From Actinokineospora fastidiosa (GTDB lineage Bacteria; Actinomycetota; Actinomycetes; Mycobacteriales; Pseudonocardiaceae), in contig NZ_BMRB01000003.1 in NCBI RefSeq assembly GCF_014648415.1, positions 186,001 through 250,000 of the forward strand: a stretch of 64,000 nucleotides of DNA, in the 5' to 3' direction. Every line of letters starts with the position of its first letter. Positions within the stretch are counted from its first letter, which is position 1. Both the position numbers and the translations under genes were made by a program. Positions 52,329-60,808 of the stretch are shown here, piece by piece. The notes under the pieces were generated by a model. It saw only the letters and a program-made list of their open reading frames with translations. It did not search any database and was not told where the DNA came from.

Positions 52329-53435
52329 CGCGACCAGGTCGTCGGCGTGGACGACCTCGCGGCGGTGCTCGGCCGGGAGGTCGCGGGTGGATTGGCCGAT
52401 GAGGTCGGGCAGCTCGGTGGAGTCGTAGGCCACCAGGCCGCGGGCCACGACGCGGCCGCTGGGGTCGGTCAGGTCCACGACGTCGCCTGCCTGGAAGTCG
52501 CCGGAGACGGCGGTGATTCCCGCGGCCAGCAGGGAGCGGCGGCGGGCGACCACGGCGGCGACGGCGCCCTCGTCGAGGGTCAGGATGCCGGTGGAGTCGG
52601 CGGCGTAGGCGAGCCAGAAGCGGCGGGCGGTGAGCCTGCGGCCGGAGGCGGTGAAGGCGGTGCCGACGTCGGCGGAGGTCAGGGCGCGGTCCGCCGCTGC
52701 GGCGGAGGCCAGCAGGACCGGGACGCCCGCGACGGAGGCCAGGCGGGCGGCGGCGAGTTTCGAGGCCATGCCGCCGGTGCCCAGGCCGGAGCCGGACGCG
52801 CCCGCGTCGACGTCGGCGACGTCGGCGGCGTCGGTGACCTCCTCGATGGGCCGCGCCGCGCCGAGCCGGGGGTCGCCGTCGTAGAGTGCGTCCACATCGG
52901 ACAGCAGGACCAGGGCCTCGGCGCCGATGAGGTGGGCGACCAGGGCGGCCAGGCGGTCGTTGTCGCCGAAGCGGATCTCGTCGGTGGCGACGGTGTCGTT
53001 CTCGTTGACCACTGGGACCACGCCCAGCGCCAGCAGGCGGGACAGGGTCCGCTGGGCGTTGCGGTAGTGCGCGCGGCGCACCACGTCGTCCGCGGTCAGC
53101 AGCACCTGGCCGACGCGCAGGCCGTGGCGGGCGAAGGACTCGACATAGGCGTGGCCGAGCGCCAGCTGGCCCACGCTCGCCGCCGCCTGCTGGGTGGCCA
53201 GGTCGCGCGGTCGGCGGGCCAGGCCGAGCGGCGCGAGGCCCGCGGCGATGGCGCCGGAGGACACCAGCACGACCGACGACGTCGCCCGCCGCGCCGCCAG
53301 GGCGTCGACCAGGGCGTGCAGGCGGTCCGGGTCGAGGCCGCCCGCGGCGGTGGTCAGCGACGACGAGCCGACCTTGACCACCACGAGGCGGGCGGCGGCG
53401 ACCGCGGCGCGGGTCGCCGAGCGCAGACCGGTCAT
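52314..53435 (-). CDS. proB: Glutamate 5-kinase
   Basis: 373 aa. The amino-acid kinase domain has [57 protein letters not shown] and the [16 protein letters not shown] loop. The [13 protein letters not shown] segment is followed by a C-terminal PUA domain. It catalyses the first step of proline synthesis. The start ATG overlaps the obg stop (ATGA). Confidence 0.96.
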   Translation of the reverse strand: MTGLRSATRAAVAAARLVVVKVGSSSLTTAAGGLDPDRLHALVDALAARRATSSVVLVSSGAIAAGLAPLGLARRPRDLATQQAAASVGQLALGHAYVESFARHGLRVGQVLLTADDVVRRAHYRNAQRTLSRLLALGVVPVVNENDTVATDEIRFGDNDRLAALVAHLIGAEALVLLSDVDALYDGDPRLGAARPIEEVTDAADVADVDAGASGSGLGTGGMASKLAAARLASVAGVPVLLASAAAADRALTSADVGTAFTASGRRLTARRFWLAYAADSTGILTLDEGAVAAVVARRRSLLAAGITAVSGDFQAGDVVDLTDPSGRVVARGLVAYDSTELPDLIGQSTRDLPAEHRREVVHADDLVALAHG

Positions 53436-54874
53436 TCCGCCTCGTCCGGCTTCTCCAAGCCGCGGCGGACCCTGCGGGCGTGCTTGCGCTCGGCGGCGCT
53501 GATGCGGTCGTCCTGCTCCAGGCGGGGGTCGCTGCCCCGGGAGAACATGGTCATCGCGATGCCCGCGGGCGTCGACGGCTCCCAGTCGAAGGTCATGTCG
53601 CCGATGGTGACCGGGCAGCCGGGCCGCGCGCCCGCCTTGGCCAGCGCCTCCTCGACGCCCAGCCGCGCCAGCCGGTCGGCCAGGTAGCCGATGGCCTCGG
53701 CGTTGTCGAAGTTCGTCTGCCGCACCCAGCGCTCCGGGCGCTCGCCGCGGACGATGAACGCGCCCTCCTCGGCCGGGTTGGCCTCGATGGTGAAGCCGCT
53801 GTCGTCGACGGCCCTCGGCCGCAGGACGATCCGGGTCGGCTCGACGATCGGCCGCGCCGCCCGGTCCTCCTCCACGATCCTGGCCAGGGCGAACGTCAGC
53901 TCGCGCAGCCCCTCGCGGGTGGCGGTCGAGACCTCGAACACGGGCAGGCCGCGGGCCTCGATGTCCGGGCGCACCAGCTCGGCCAGCTCCCGCGCCTCGG
54001 GCACGTCCATCTTGTTCAGCACGACCATCCTCGGCCGGTCGGCCAGCGTGCCGCCCAGCGCCGGGGTGTAGCGGGCCAGTTCGGCCTCCAGCGCGTCAAT
54101 GTCCGAGAGCGGGTCGCGGCCGGGCTCGTCGGTCGCGCAGTCGACGACGTGCACCAGTACTGAGCAGCGCTCGATGTGGCGCAGGAAGTCCAGGCCCAGG
54201 CCCTTGCCCTCGGACGCCCCCGGGATCAGCCCGGGCACGTCGGCCATGGTGAACACCGTCTCCCCCGCGGTGATCACGCCCAGGTTCGGCACCAGCGTGG
54301 TGAACGGGTAGTCCGCGATCTTCGGCTTGGCCGCCGACAGCACCGCGATCAGCGACGACTTGCCCGCCGACGGGAACCCGACCAGCCCGGCGTCGGCCAT
54401 CGAGCGCAGCTCGAGCACCAGGTCCCGGGTGTCGCCGGGCTCGCCGAGCAGCGCGAACCCGGGCGCCCTGCGGGCCTTGGACGCCAGCGCCGCGTTGCCC
54501 AGCCCGCCGCGCCCGCCCTGGGCAGCGACGAAGCGGGTGCCGTGGCCGACGAGGTCGGCCAGGATCTCCCCGTCCTGGGACATCACGACGGTGCCCTCGG
54601 GCACCTTGAGCTCCAGGTCCTGCCCGTTCGCGCCGTCGCGGTTGGAGCCCTGCCCCTGCTTGCCGTGCGTGGCGACCGCGTGCGGGCGGAAGTGGAAGTC
54701 GAGCAGCGTGTGCACGTTGGCGTCGACGACGAGCACGACGTCGCCGCCGTTGCCGCCGTTGCCGCCGTCGGGGCCGCCCAGAGGCTTGAACTTCTCCCGG
54801 TGGACCGACGCGCACCCGTTGCCGCCGTTGCCGCCGGAGACGTGGATGACCACCCGGTCGACGAATCGGGACAT
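53432..54874 (-). CDS. obg: GTPase Obg
   Basis: 480 aa. The glycine-rich Obg fold ([19 protein letters not shown] ... [17 protein letters not shown]) is at 1-158. The G domain has [32 protein letters not shown] and NKMDVPE. The actinobacterial C-terminal OCT domain is followed by a charged tail. It acts in 50S maturation and stress response. It lies downstream of rplU-rpmA behind a terminator-like hairpin. Confidence 0.97.
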   Translation of the reverse strand: MSRFVDRVVIHVSGGNGGNGCASVHREKFKPLGGPDGGNGGNGGDVVLVVDANVHTLLDFHFRPHAVATHGKQGQGSNRDGANGQDLELKVPEGTVVMSQDGEILADLVGHGTRFVAAQGGRGGLGNAALASKARRAPGFALLGEPGDTRDLVLELRSMADAGLVGFPSAGKSSLIAVLSAAKPKIADYPFTTLVPNLGVITAGETVFTMADVPGLIPGASEGKGLGLDFLRHIERCSVLVHVVDCATDEPGRDPLSDIDALEAELARYTPALGGTLADRPRMVVLNKMDVPEARELAELVRPDIEARGLPVFEVSTATREGLRELTFALARIVEEDRAARPIVEPTRIVLRPRAVDDSGFTIEANPAEEGAFIVRGERPERWVRQTNFDNAEAIGYLADRLARLGVEEALAKAGARPGCPVTIGDMTFDWEPSTPAGIAMTMFSRGSDPRLEQDDRISAAERKHARRVRRGLEKPDEAE

Positions 54875-54897
54875 GACTTCCTCTCAGACACGACAAA

Positions 54898-54921
54898 GGG
54901 CGGGCCAAGGCAGGCCCGCCC
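54898..54921 (-). terminator. Attenuating hairpin between rpmA and obg
   Basis: GGGCGGGCC (54898-54906) and GGCCCGCCC (54913-54921) form a 9-bp stem with a 6-base loop. On the leftward transcript it is followed by TTTGTCG. It probably lowers read-through from the ribosomal genes into obg-proB. Confidence 0.7.
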
Positions 54922-54948
54922 TCGTCATAGGGGTCTCGCGGTCGGGCC

Positions 54949-55206
54949 TCAGGCCTCGACCGGGACGATGTTGACGGTCTTGCGACCGCGCCGCGTGCCG
55001 AACTGGACGGCGCCCGCGGCCAGCGCGAACAGCGTGTCGTCCTTGCCTCGGCCGACGTTGACGCCCGGGTGGAACTTGGTGCCGCGCTGGCGGATCAGGA
55101 TCTCACCGGACTTGACGACCTGGCCGCCGAACCGCTTCACGCCCAGGTACTGGGGGTTCGAGTCGCGCCCGTTGCGGGAGCTGGAAGCACCCTTTTTGTG
55201 TGCCAT
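54949..55206 (-). CDS. rpmA: 50S ribosomal protein L27
   Basis: 85 aa starting [20 protein letters not shown], with the typical [22 protein letters not shown]. Its N terminus reaches the peptidyl-transferase centre. It lies 14 bases downstream of rplU. Confidence 0.98.
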   Translation of the reverse strand: MAHKKGASSSRNGRDSNPQYLGVKRFGGQVVKSGEILIRQRGTKFHPGVNVGRGKDDTLFALAAGAVQFGTRRGRKTVNIVPVEA

Positions 55207-55220
55207 GGCTGCTCAGGTCC

Positions 55221-55532
55221 TCACTTCACCGTGATGCCGGTGACCTCGACGCGGGTCAGCTTCTGCCGGTGACCCTGGCGCTTGTGGTAGCCGGTCTTGT
55301 TCTTGAACTTGTGGATCCGGATCTTCGGGCCCTTGGTGTGCTCGACGACCTTGCCGGTCACCGCAACCTTCGCCAGGGCGTCCGCGTCCGTGGTGACGTC
55401 GGTGCCGTCGACGACCAGCACCGCGGCAAGGCTGAGTTCGGTGCCCGGCACGCCCTCGAGCTTCTCGACCTCGACGACGTCGCCGACAGCCACCTTGTAC
55501 TGCTTGCCGCCGGTCTTGACGATCGCGTACAT
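55221..55532 (-). CDS. rplU: 50S ribosomal protein L21
   Basis: 103 aa from ATG at 55532, preceded by AGGAGA. It begins [18 protein letters not shown] and has [20 protein letters not shown] near the C terminus, both hallmark L21 segments. It heads the rplU-rpmA unit. The longer upstream frame is not coding. Confidence 0.97.
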   Translation of the reverse strand: MYAIVKTGGKQYKVAVGDVVEVEKLEGVPGTELSLAAVLVVDGTDVTTDADALAKVAVTGKVVEHTKGPKIRIHKFKNKTGYHKRQGHRQKLTRVEVTGITVK

Positions 55533-55613
55533 CGGACGGAAGTCTCCTGCTGCTAGACAGTGGGGGTCATGCTCTCCAGGGTCACGCTGAGGCGGACCAG
55601 GCTTGGTGCACGA

Positions 55614-55640
55614 CACGGCCCACCAGTGAGGCGGGCCGTG
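55614..55640 (-). terminator. Hairpin between rne and rplU
   Basis: CACGGCCC (55614-55621) and GGGCCGTG (55633-55640) form an 8-bp stem with an 11-base loop. It lies 48 bases after the leftward rne stop and is a plausible terminator ahead of the rplU promoter region (55533-55613). Confidence 0.5.
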
Positions 55641-55687
55641 CTACAGCGTACGTGCCGCCGGAAACCAGGGTCAAACCGGGTCCCGGG

Positions 55688-58294
55688 TCAGCCCTCGGCG
55701 TCCACCCCGACCGGCGGTCCGGCCGGGCGGGACGCGGCCCTGCGGCGCCTGCGCGGGGCCGCGGGGGCCAGCGCGGCCTCCGGCACCCTGCCGTTGCCGT
55801 TGCGGGCCTGCTCGGGCACCTCGGGGCCCGCGGCGTCCGGGTCGTCGTCGCCCGCGCGGACCGTGGACCGCGCGATCTGGGCGACGGCGGCCTTGGCCGC
55901 CTCCCGCTCCGGCTCCGGGGCGACCGGCTCCTCCTTGGGCGCCTCGACGGCCTCCTTCTCCTTGGCCGCCGCCCGGTCCTCGCCGCGGTTGCGGGAGCGC
56001 TTGGACTCCTTCTGCCCGCCGCCGCTCTGGCCGCCCTGGCCGCTCTGACCGTTCTGCTGGCCGTTGGCCGACTTCACGATCGGCTCGGTCGAGACGTTCA
56101 CGCCGCGGCCCTTGCAGTGCTCGCACGTGGTGCTGAACGCCTCGAGCAGGCCGGTGCCGACCCGCTTGCGGGTCATCTGGACCAGGCCGAGCGAGGTGAC
56201 CTCCGCCACCTGGTGGCGGGTGCGGTCGCGGCCGAGGCACTCGGTGAGCCGCCGCAGCACGAGGTCGCGGTTGGACTCCAGCACCATGTCGATGAAGTCG
56301 ATGACGATGATGCCGCCCACGTCGCGCAGCCGCAGCTGGCGGACGATCTCCTCGGCGGCCTCCAGGTTGTTGCGGGTGACCGTCTCCTCCAGGTTTCCAC
56401 CCGACCCGGTGAACTTGCCGGTGTTGACGTCGATGACGGTCATCGCCTCGGTGCGGTCGATCACCAGGTAGCCGCCGGAGGGCAGCCACACCTTGCGGTC
56501 GAGCGCCTTGAGCAGCTGCTCCTCGATGCGGTGGGTGGTGAAGGCGTCCTTGGGCCCGCTGTGCCTGCGCACGCGGTCGGCCAGCTCGGGCGCGACGTGG
56601 CGGACGTAGGCGTCGATGGTCTCCCAGGCGGTGTCGCCCTGGACGATCAGCGCGCTGAAGTCCTCGGTGAACAGGTCGCGGACGACCTTCACCAGCAGGT
56701 CGGGCTCCTCGTAGAGCAGCGTGGGGGCCGAGCTCTTGGCCGAGCCGCCCTTGCCCGAGCCCTTGCGGCCGGTGCCCGCGTCCGCCTTCTCCTTGATGAC
56801 CTGCCACTGCGCCTGCAGACGGCGCACGTCGCGGCCCAGCTCCTCCTCGCTGATGCCCTCCGACGCGGTGCGGATGATCACGCCCGCGTCCTCGGGGACC
56901 ACGCGCTTGAGCACGTCCTTGAGCCTGCGGCGCTCGTTCTCCGGCAGCTTGCGGGAGATGCCGGTGGCCCCGCCGCCGGGCACGTAGACCAGGAACCGGC
57001 CGGGCAGCGAGATCTGGGTGGTCAGCCGGGCGCCCTTGTGGCCGACCGGGTCCTTGGTGACCTGCACCAGCACGCTGTCGCCGGTGGACAGCGCCTGCTC
57101 GATCTTGCGGGCCTTGCCCTCCAGCCCGGCGGCGTCCCAGTCGACCTCGCCCGCGTAGAGCACGGCGTTGCGGCCGCGGCCGATGTCGACGAAGGCGGCC
57201 TCCATGCTGGGCAGCACGTTCTGCACGCGGCCCAGGTACACGTTGCCGACCAGCGAGCCGCTGCCGGACGAGGTCACGAAGTGCTCGACGAGCACCCCGT
57301 CCTCCAGCACGCCGATCTGGGTGCGGTCGCTGTACTCGCGGACGACCATCGTGCGGTCGACGGCCTCGCGGCGGGCCAGGAACTCGGCCTCGGAGAGGAT
57401 CGGCGCGCGCCTGCGCCCGGCCTCGCGGCCGTCGCGGCGGCGCTGGCGCTTGGCCTCCAGCCGGGTCGAGCCGCGCACGCTGCGCACCTCGTCGCGGGCG
57501 GCGTCGCGCTCGGCGCGGTCGTCGCGGACGTCCCGCGACTCGCGGACGTGGGTGACGGTGTTCGGCGGGTCGTCGGCCTCGGCGGCGTCGGCGTCCTCGC
57601 CGCCCTTGCGGCGGCGACGGCGGCGGCGGCGCTTGCTGCCCCCGTCCTCGTCGGCCTCGGGCTGCTCGGCCGCCTCGGGCTGCTCGGCCTCGGCGGACTC
57701 GGTCTCGTCGGCGTCGGCGGCGTCGTCGGCCCCGCGACCCCGGCCGCGGCCTCGGCGGCCCCGGCGGCGGCGCCTGCCCGCGCCCTCGTCGCCATCGGCG
57801 TCGGCGTCGGCCGCGTCGGCGGCCTCGTCGACCTGCTCGTCGGGCTCGGGCTCCGGTTCGGGCTCGGGCTTGGCCTTGCGGCGCGACGGGGCCGCGGCCG
57901 GGTCCGGCGCCTGGAACAGCGGCGACGCCGAGGCGAACACCGGCAGCGCGGGCACCCGGGCGGCGACCGCCCTGGGCTCCTCGACTTCCTCGACCGCCTC
58001 ATCGACGACCTCGTCAACGCTGTCGGCGCTGTCCGGGCTGTCGGGGCTGTCGGGGCTCTCGGCCTGCTCCCCCGCCAGCGCGGCGGCGACCCGCAGCGCC
58101 AGGTCCTTGGCCACGCTCGACTGCGCGCCGCGGGCGGGTTCGCCCAGCTCCTCCAGCGCGCCGAGCACCTCGCGGCTGCTCACGCCGAGCAGCTTGGCCA
58201 ACGCGTGCACGCGCACCTTGGCGGGCAGGTCGGCCAGCGCGGGTGTGGTGGCGGCCCCGCCGGTCTCTCCGGCAGGGTTCGACATATCCGACAT
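55688..58294 (-). CDS. rne: Ribonuclease E/G
   Basis: 868 aa from ATG at 58294 with GGAGGAG upstream. An N-terminal IF2_N-like helix pair (VRVHALAKLLGVSSREVLGAL) is followed by a long disordered region with Glu/Asp blocks and Arg/Lys runs. The S1 domain starts near 345 (VGNVYLGRVQNVLPSMEAAF). Catalytic Asp residues lie in VIDVNTGKF (~618) and IVIDFIDM (~663), and the zinc-link is CEHCKGRG (~724). A low-complexity C-terminal tail follows. It initiates mRNA decay and processes stable RNA. The disordered regions on both sides of the core are typical of actinobacterial RNase E. Confidence 0.96.
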   Translation of the reverse strand: MSDMSNPAGETGGAATTPALADLPAKVRVHALAKLLGVSSREVLGALEELGEPARGAQSSVAKDLALRVAAALAGEQAESPDSPDSPDSADSVDEVVDEAVEEVEEPRAVAARVPALPVFASASPLFQAPDPAAAPSRRKAKPEPEPEPEPDEQVDEAADAADADADGDEGAGRRRRRGRRGRGRGRGADDAADADETESAEAEQPEAAEQPEADEDGGSKRRRRRRRRKGGEDADAAEADDPPNTVTHVRESRDVRDDRAERDAARDEVRSVRGSTRLEAKRQRRRDGREAGRRRAPILSEAEFLARREAVDRTMVVREYSDRTQIGVLEDGVLVEHFVTSSGSGSLVGNVYLGRVQNVLPSMEAAFVDIGRGRNAVLYAGEVDWDAAGLEGKARKIEQALSTGDSVLVQVTKDPVGHKGARLTTQISLPGRFLVYVPGGGATGISRKLPENERRRLKDVLKRVVPEDAGVIIRTASEGISEEELGRDVRRLQAQWQVIKEKADAGTGRKGSGKGGSAKSSAPTLLYEEPDLLVKVVRDLFTEDFSALIVQGDTAWETIDAYVRHVAPELADRVRRHSGPKDAFTTHRIEEQLLKALDRKVWLPSGGYLVIDRTEAMTVIDVNTGKFTGSGGNLEETVTRNNLEAAEEIVRQLRLRDVGGIIVIDFIDMVLESNRDLVLRRLTECLGRDRTRHQVAEVTSLGLVQMTRKRVGTGLLEAFSTTCEHCKGRGVNVSTEPIVKSANGQQNGQSGQGGQSGGGQKESKRSRNRGEDRAAAKEKEAVEAPKEEPVAPEPEREAAKAAVAQIARSTVRAGDDDPDAAGPEVPEQARNGNGRVPEAALAPAAPRRRRRAASRPAGPPVGVDAEG

Positions 58295-58477
58295 GTAGCT
58301 CCTCCGCCCCCGGGCGCGCTGGGTGCGCGGCCGCTCAGGGGCCCTAGTTGTCCAATCCGCCGCGTGGGAGCGGCGGGAATCCTCGCCTCCGCCGGACCGC
58401 TCCGCATGGCACGGCGGGCGGGCGCGACGTCAGGTCACGCGACGACAGCGTGGCGCGATCCGGGCTCGGCGACCGCG

Positions 58478-59260
58478 CTATCCGGCCGACGCGGCCCTGT
58501 CCGGGGCCAGCGGGTCGGACAGCGCACCGACATCGTCCAGCCGCCCCTGCGCCAATCGGGTCGCCTTCGCGGGCACCGGCTGGTCGAGGGCGGCGACGAC
58601 ACGGAGCGCGCTCAGTACGTCGTCGGGCCGAACGGCCGGTGTTGTCTGCCGGACGACCATACGCAGTATCCCACACGGACCGTCCCCGGCGGGCATGTCG
58701 ATGCCCACAGCGGGTCGCCCGTCGGCGGGATCGGCCACCTCCGCGCGGATCACCGCTGGTCGCACGTCGATCTCGCGCGTGCCGTCCTTGGTGCGGCGGG
58801 AGACCATGACGTGCTCCTCGGCGAGCAGCCGGTCGACGGCGGCGCGCAGTGTGTCCGACGACACGCCCGGCATCTCGACCAGCCACTCGGCGGCGTCGAC
58901 CCGGTCGGCCAGCGAGCCCGGCCCGGCCGCCACCACGTCGAGCACGTCGAGCCCGGGCGGCAGGGCCTCGTCGAGGGCGCGCGCGAGGGCCGAGGGGTCG
59001 ACCGCGGCCACGAGCTGGACCTCGACGTACTCGGCCTCGCTCGCCACGCCGGTGGGCGCAGCGCCGATCCAGGAGATCTTCGGGTGCGGGCTGAAGCCCT
59101 GCGAGTAGGCCATCGGCACGCCCGCGCGGCGCAGCGCCCGCTCGAAGGCGCGCGCGACGTCGCGGTGGGAGGTGAAGCGGAGCCTGCCCCGCTTGGCGTA
59201 CCGCACGCGCAGCTTCTGCACCGGCGGCGCCGAGGGGTTGGGCTGGTCCTTCCGGCTCAG
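58478..59260 (-). CDS. TIGR03936 family radical-SAM-associated protein (DUF2344)
   Basis: 260 aa if it starts at CTG 59260, where AAGGAG lies 6 bases upstream. A GTG at 59221 (VQKLRVRYAKRGRLRF) has no SD. Family text is VRYAKRGRLRFTSHRDVARAFERALRRAGVPMAYSQGFSPHPKISW. Homologues normally begin a few residues upstream of the QKLR segment (recalled), supporting the longer CTG-initiated form. The protein usually lies beside, or is fused to, the TIGR03960 radical SAM protein; here a subtilase gene intervenes. It is upstream of rne. Confidence 0.9.
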   Translation of the reverse strand: MSRKDQPNPSAPPVQKLRVRYAKRGRLRFTSHRDVARAFERALRRAGVPMAYSQGFSPHPKISWIGAAPTGVASEAEYVEVQLVAAVDPSALARALDEALPPGLDVLDVVAAGPGSLADRVDAAEWLVEMPGVSSDTLRAAVDRLLAEEHVMVSRRTKDGTREIDVRPAVIRAEVADPADGRPAVGIDMPAGDGPCGILRMVVRQTTPAVRPDDVLSALRVVAALDQPVPAKATRLAQGRLDDVGALSDPLAPDRAASAG

Positions 59261-59443
59261 GGGTTGCTCCTTCTGGTGGCACTGGCACTGCTCCCCTGGT
59301 GAGCAATGCGCGTGCCTGGCACCGTACCCTCAGCGCCAAATACGCCGACGCGCTTGTTTCCCGAAGGCGTCGTGGCTACCGTCCGCGATGCAGTGGACAG
59401 CAGACGCCGTAGCAACCGGCGGACCCAGCACTGGAGGTCGCCC

Positions 59444-60808
59444 GTGCCTCTGCTGCGCCGGACCTTGGCGGCAGCGGTCAGCGTCGCGCTCGTCGCGACG
59501 ACCCAGGTCACCCTCGCCGTCGACGCCGCGGCCGAGCCGCGCTCGGGCTGTTCGACCAGCGGGCCGACCCTGCGTTACGTGGTCCTCTTCGACGCGGGCA
59601 CGGCCGCTGAGGACGCCAAGCTGGACACCACCGTCGCCTGCGGGTCGCTGACGGGCTACTACGCGCAGATCGCCGTGGGCATCGCCGTCTCGGCCGACCC
59701 CGCCTTCGCCGACCGGATGGGCCGCGACCGGGCCTTCAGCGCCCGGTCGGTCACCGCGGGTGAGCGGGGCAACCCGCCGCTGAGCTCGGGCGGCCCGGTC
59801 GCCCCCGCCGACCGCACGGGCGAGCAGTGGAACATGACCATGATCGGCGCTGACCGCGAGCGCGCGGTCAGCGCGGACGTGCTGGTCGGCGTGCTGGACT
59901 CCGGCATCGACGCCACCCACCCCGACCTCGTCGCCGCCGTCGACCCGACGGTGTCGGCGGGCTGCCTGACCGGCGTGGCCGACCCGAGGCCCGCCGCGTG
60001 GGCGCCGACGACCTCGCCGCACGGCACGCACGTCGCGGGCCTGATCGCGGCGGCCGACGACGGCAGAGGCATCACCGGGGTGGCCCCCGGCGTGCGGCTG
60101 GCCTCGGTGAAGGTCGTCGACGACGCCGGGTACGTCTACCCGGAGGCCGTGATCTGCGGGCTGATGTGGGCCGCGGCCAAGCGGATGACCGTGACGAACA
60201 ACTCCTACTTCGTCGACCCGTGGCTGCTGACCTGCGACCGCGAGGCCGAGCACGTCGTCTTCGAGGCGGTCCGGCGCGCGGTCGACTACGCCTCGATCCG
60301 CGGTGTGCTGACGGTCGCGGCGGCGTCCAACGAGAACACCGACCTGGCCGCGCCCAGCGGCGAGACGGCCGACAGCCGGGGCAGGCGGACGCTGGACGGC
60401 AGCTGCAAGCTCCTGCCGGGCGGCCTGCGCGGCGTGGTCGCGGTGTCGGCGGTCGGCCCCGATCAGGTGAAGTCCGGCTACAGCGCCTACGGCCTCGGCG
60501 TGGTGGACGTCACAGCGCCCGGCGGCGAGGAGGGCGACTGCGTGCTCTCCACGGTGCCGGGCGGCTACGGGACGGCCTGCGGGACCTCGATGGCCGCGCC
60601 GCACGTGACCGGTGTCGCGGCCCTGCTGGCCGGACAGCAGCCCTACGCGACGCCGCAGCGGCTGGCGCGGGCGCTCACCGGGCAGGCGCGGTCACTGCCC
60701 TGCCCCGCCGACTACGACCTCGACGGCGTGGCGGGACAGGACGCCTACTGCACCGGCTACGCCCGCTACAACAGCTTCTACGGGCACGGGCTGGTGCGGG
60801 TCCCCTAG
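59444..60808 (+). CDS. Secreted subtilisin-like serine protease (S8)
   Basis: 454 aa from GTG at 59444 with GGAGG upstream. A Sec signal peptide (PLLRRTLAAAVSVALVATTQVTLAVDAAAEP) and a pro-region of about 110 residues precede the catalytic domain. The triad is Asp152 (VLDSGID), His193 (SPHGTHVAGL) and Ser382 (GTSMAAPHV). Several Cys in the catalytic domain suggest disulfides. No transmembrane anchor follows, so it is not a mycosin. It sits in opposite orientation between two normally adjacent radical-SAM-linked genes and its stop directly abuts the stop of TIGR03960. Confidence 0.93.
   Translation: MPLLRRTLAAAVSVALVATTQVTLAVDAAAEPRSGCSTSGPTLRYVVLFDAGTAAEDAKLDTTVACGSLTGYYAQIAVGIAVSADPAFADRMGRDRAFSARSVTAGERGNPPLSSGGPVAPADRTGEQWNMTMIGADRERAVSADVLVGVLDSGIDATHPDLVAAVDPTVSAGCLTGVADPRPAAWAPTTSPHGTHVAGLIAAADDGRGITGVAPGVRLASVKVVDDAGYVYPEAVICGLMWAAAKRMTVTNNSYFVDPWLLTCDREAEHVVFEAVRRAVDYASIRGVLTVAAASNENTDLAAPSGETADSRGRRTLDGSCKLLPGGLRGVVAVSAVGPDQVKSGYSAYGLGVVDVTAPGGEEGDCVLSTVPGGYGTACGTSMAAPHVTGVAALLAGQQPYATPQRLARALTGQARSLPCPADYDLDGVAGQDAYCTGYARYNSFYGHGLVRVP

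Noticed and set aside
55652-59302. A 1216-codon rightward open frame over rne and TIGR03936
   Set aside because: High-GC antisense artefact; low-complexity translation, and the leftward genes are unmistakable.
59444-60808. Mycosin (type VII secretion protease)
   Set aside because: It has a signal peptide and S8 triad but no C-terminal membrane anchor, and no ESX genes are nearby.
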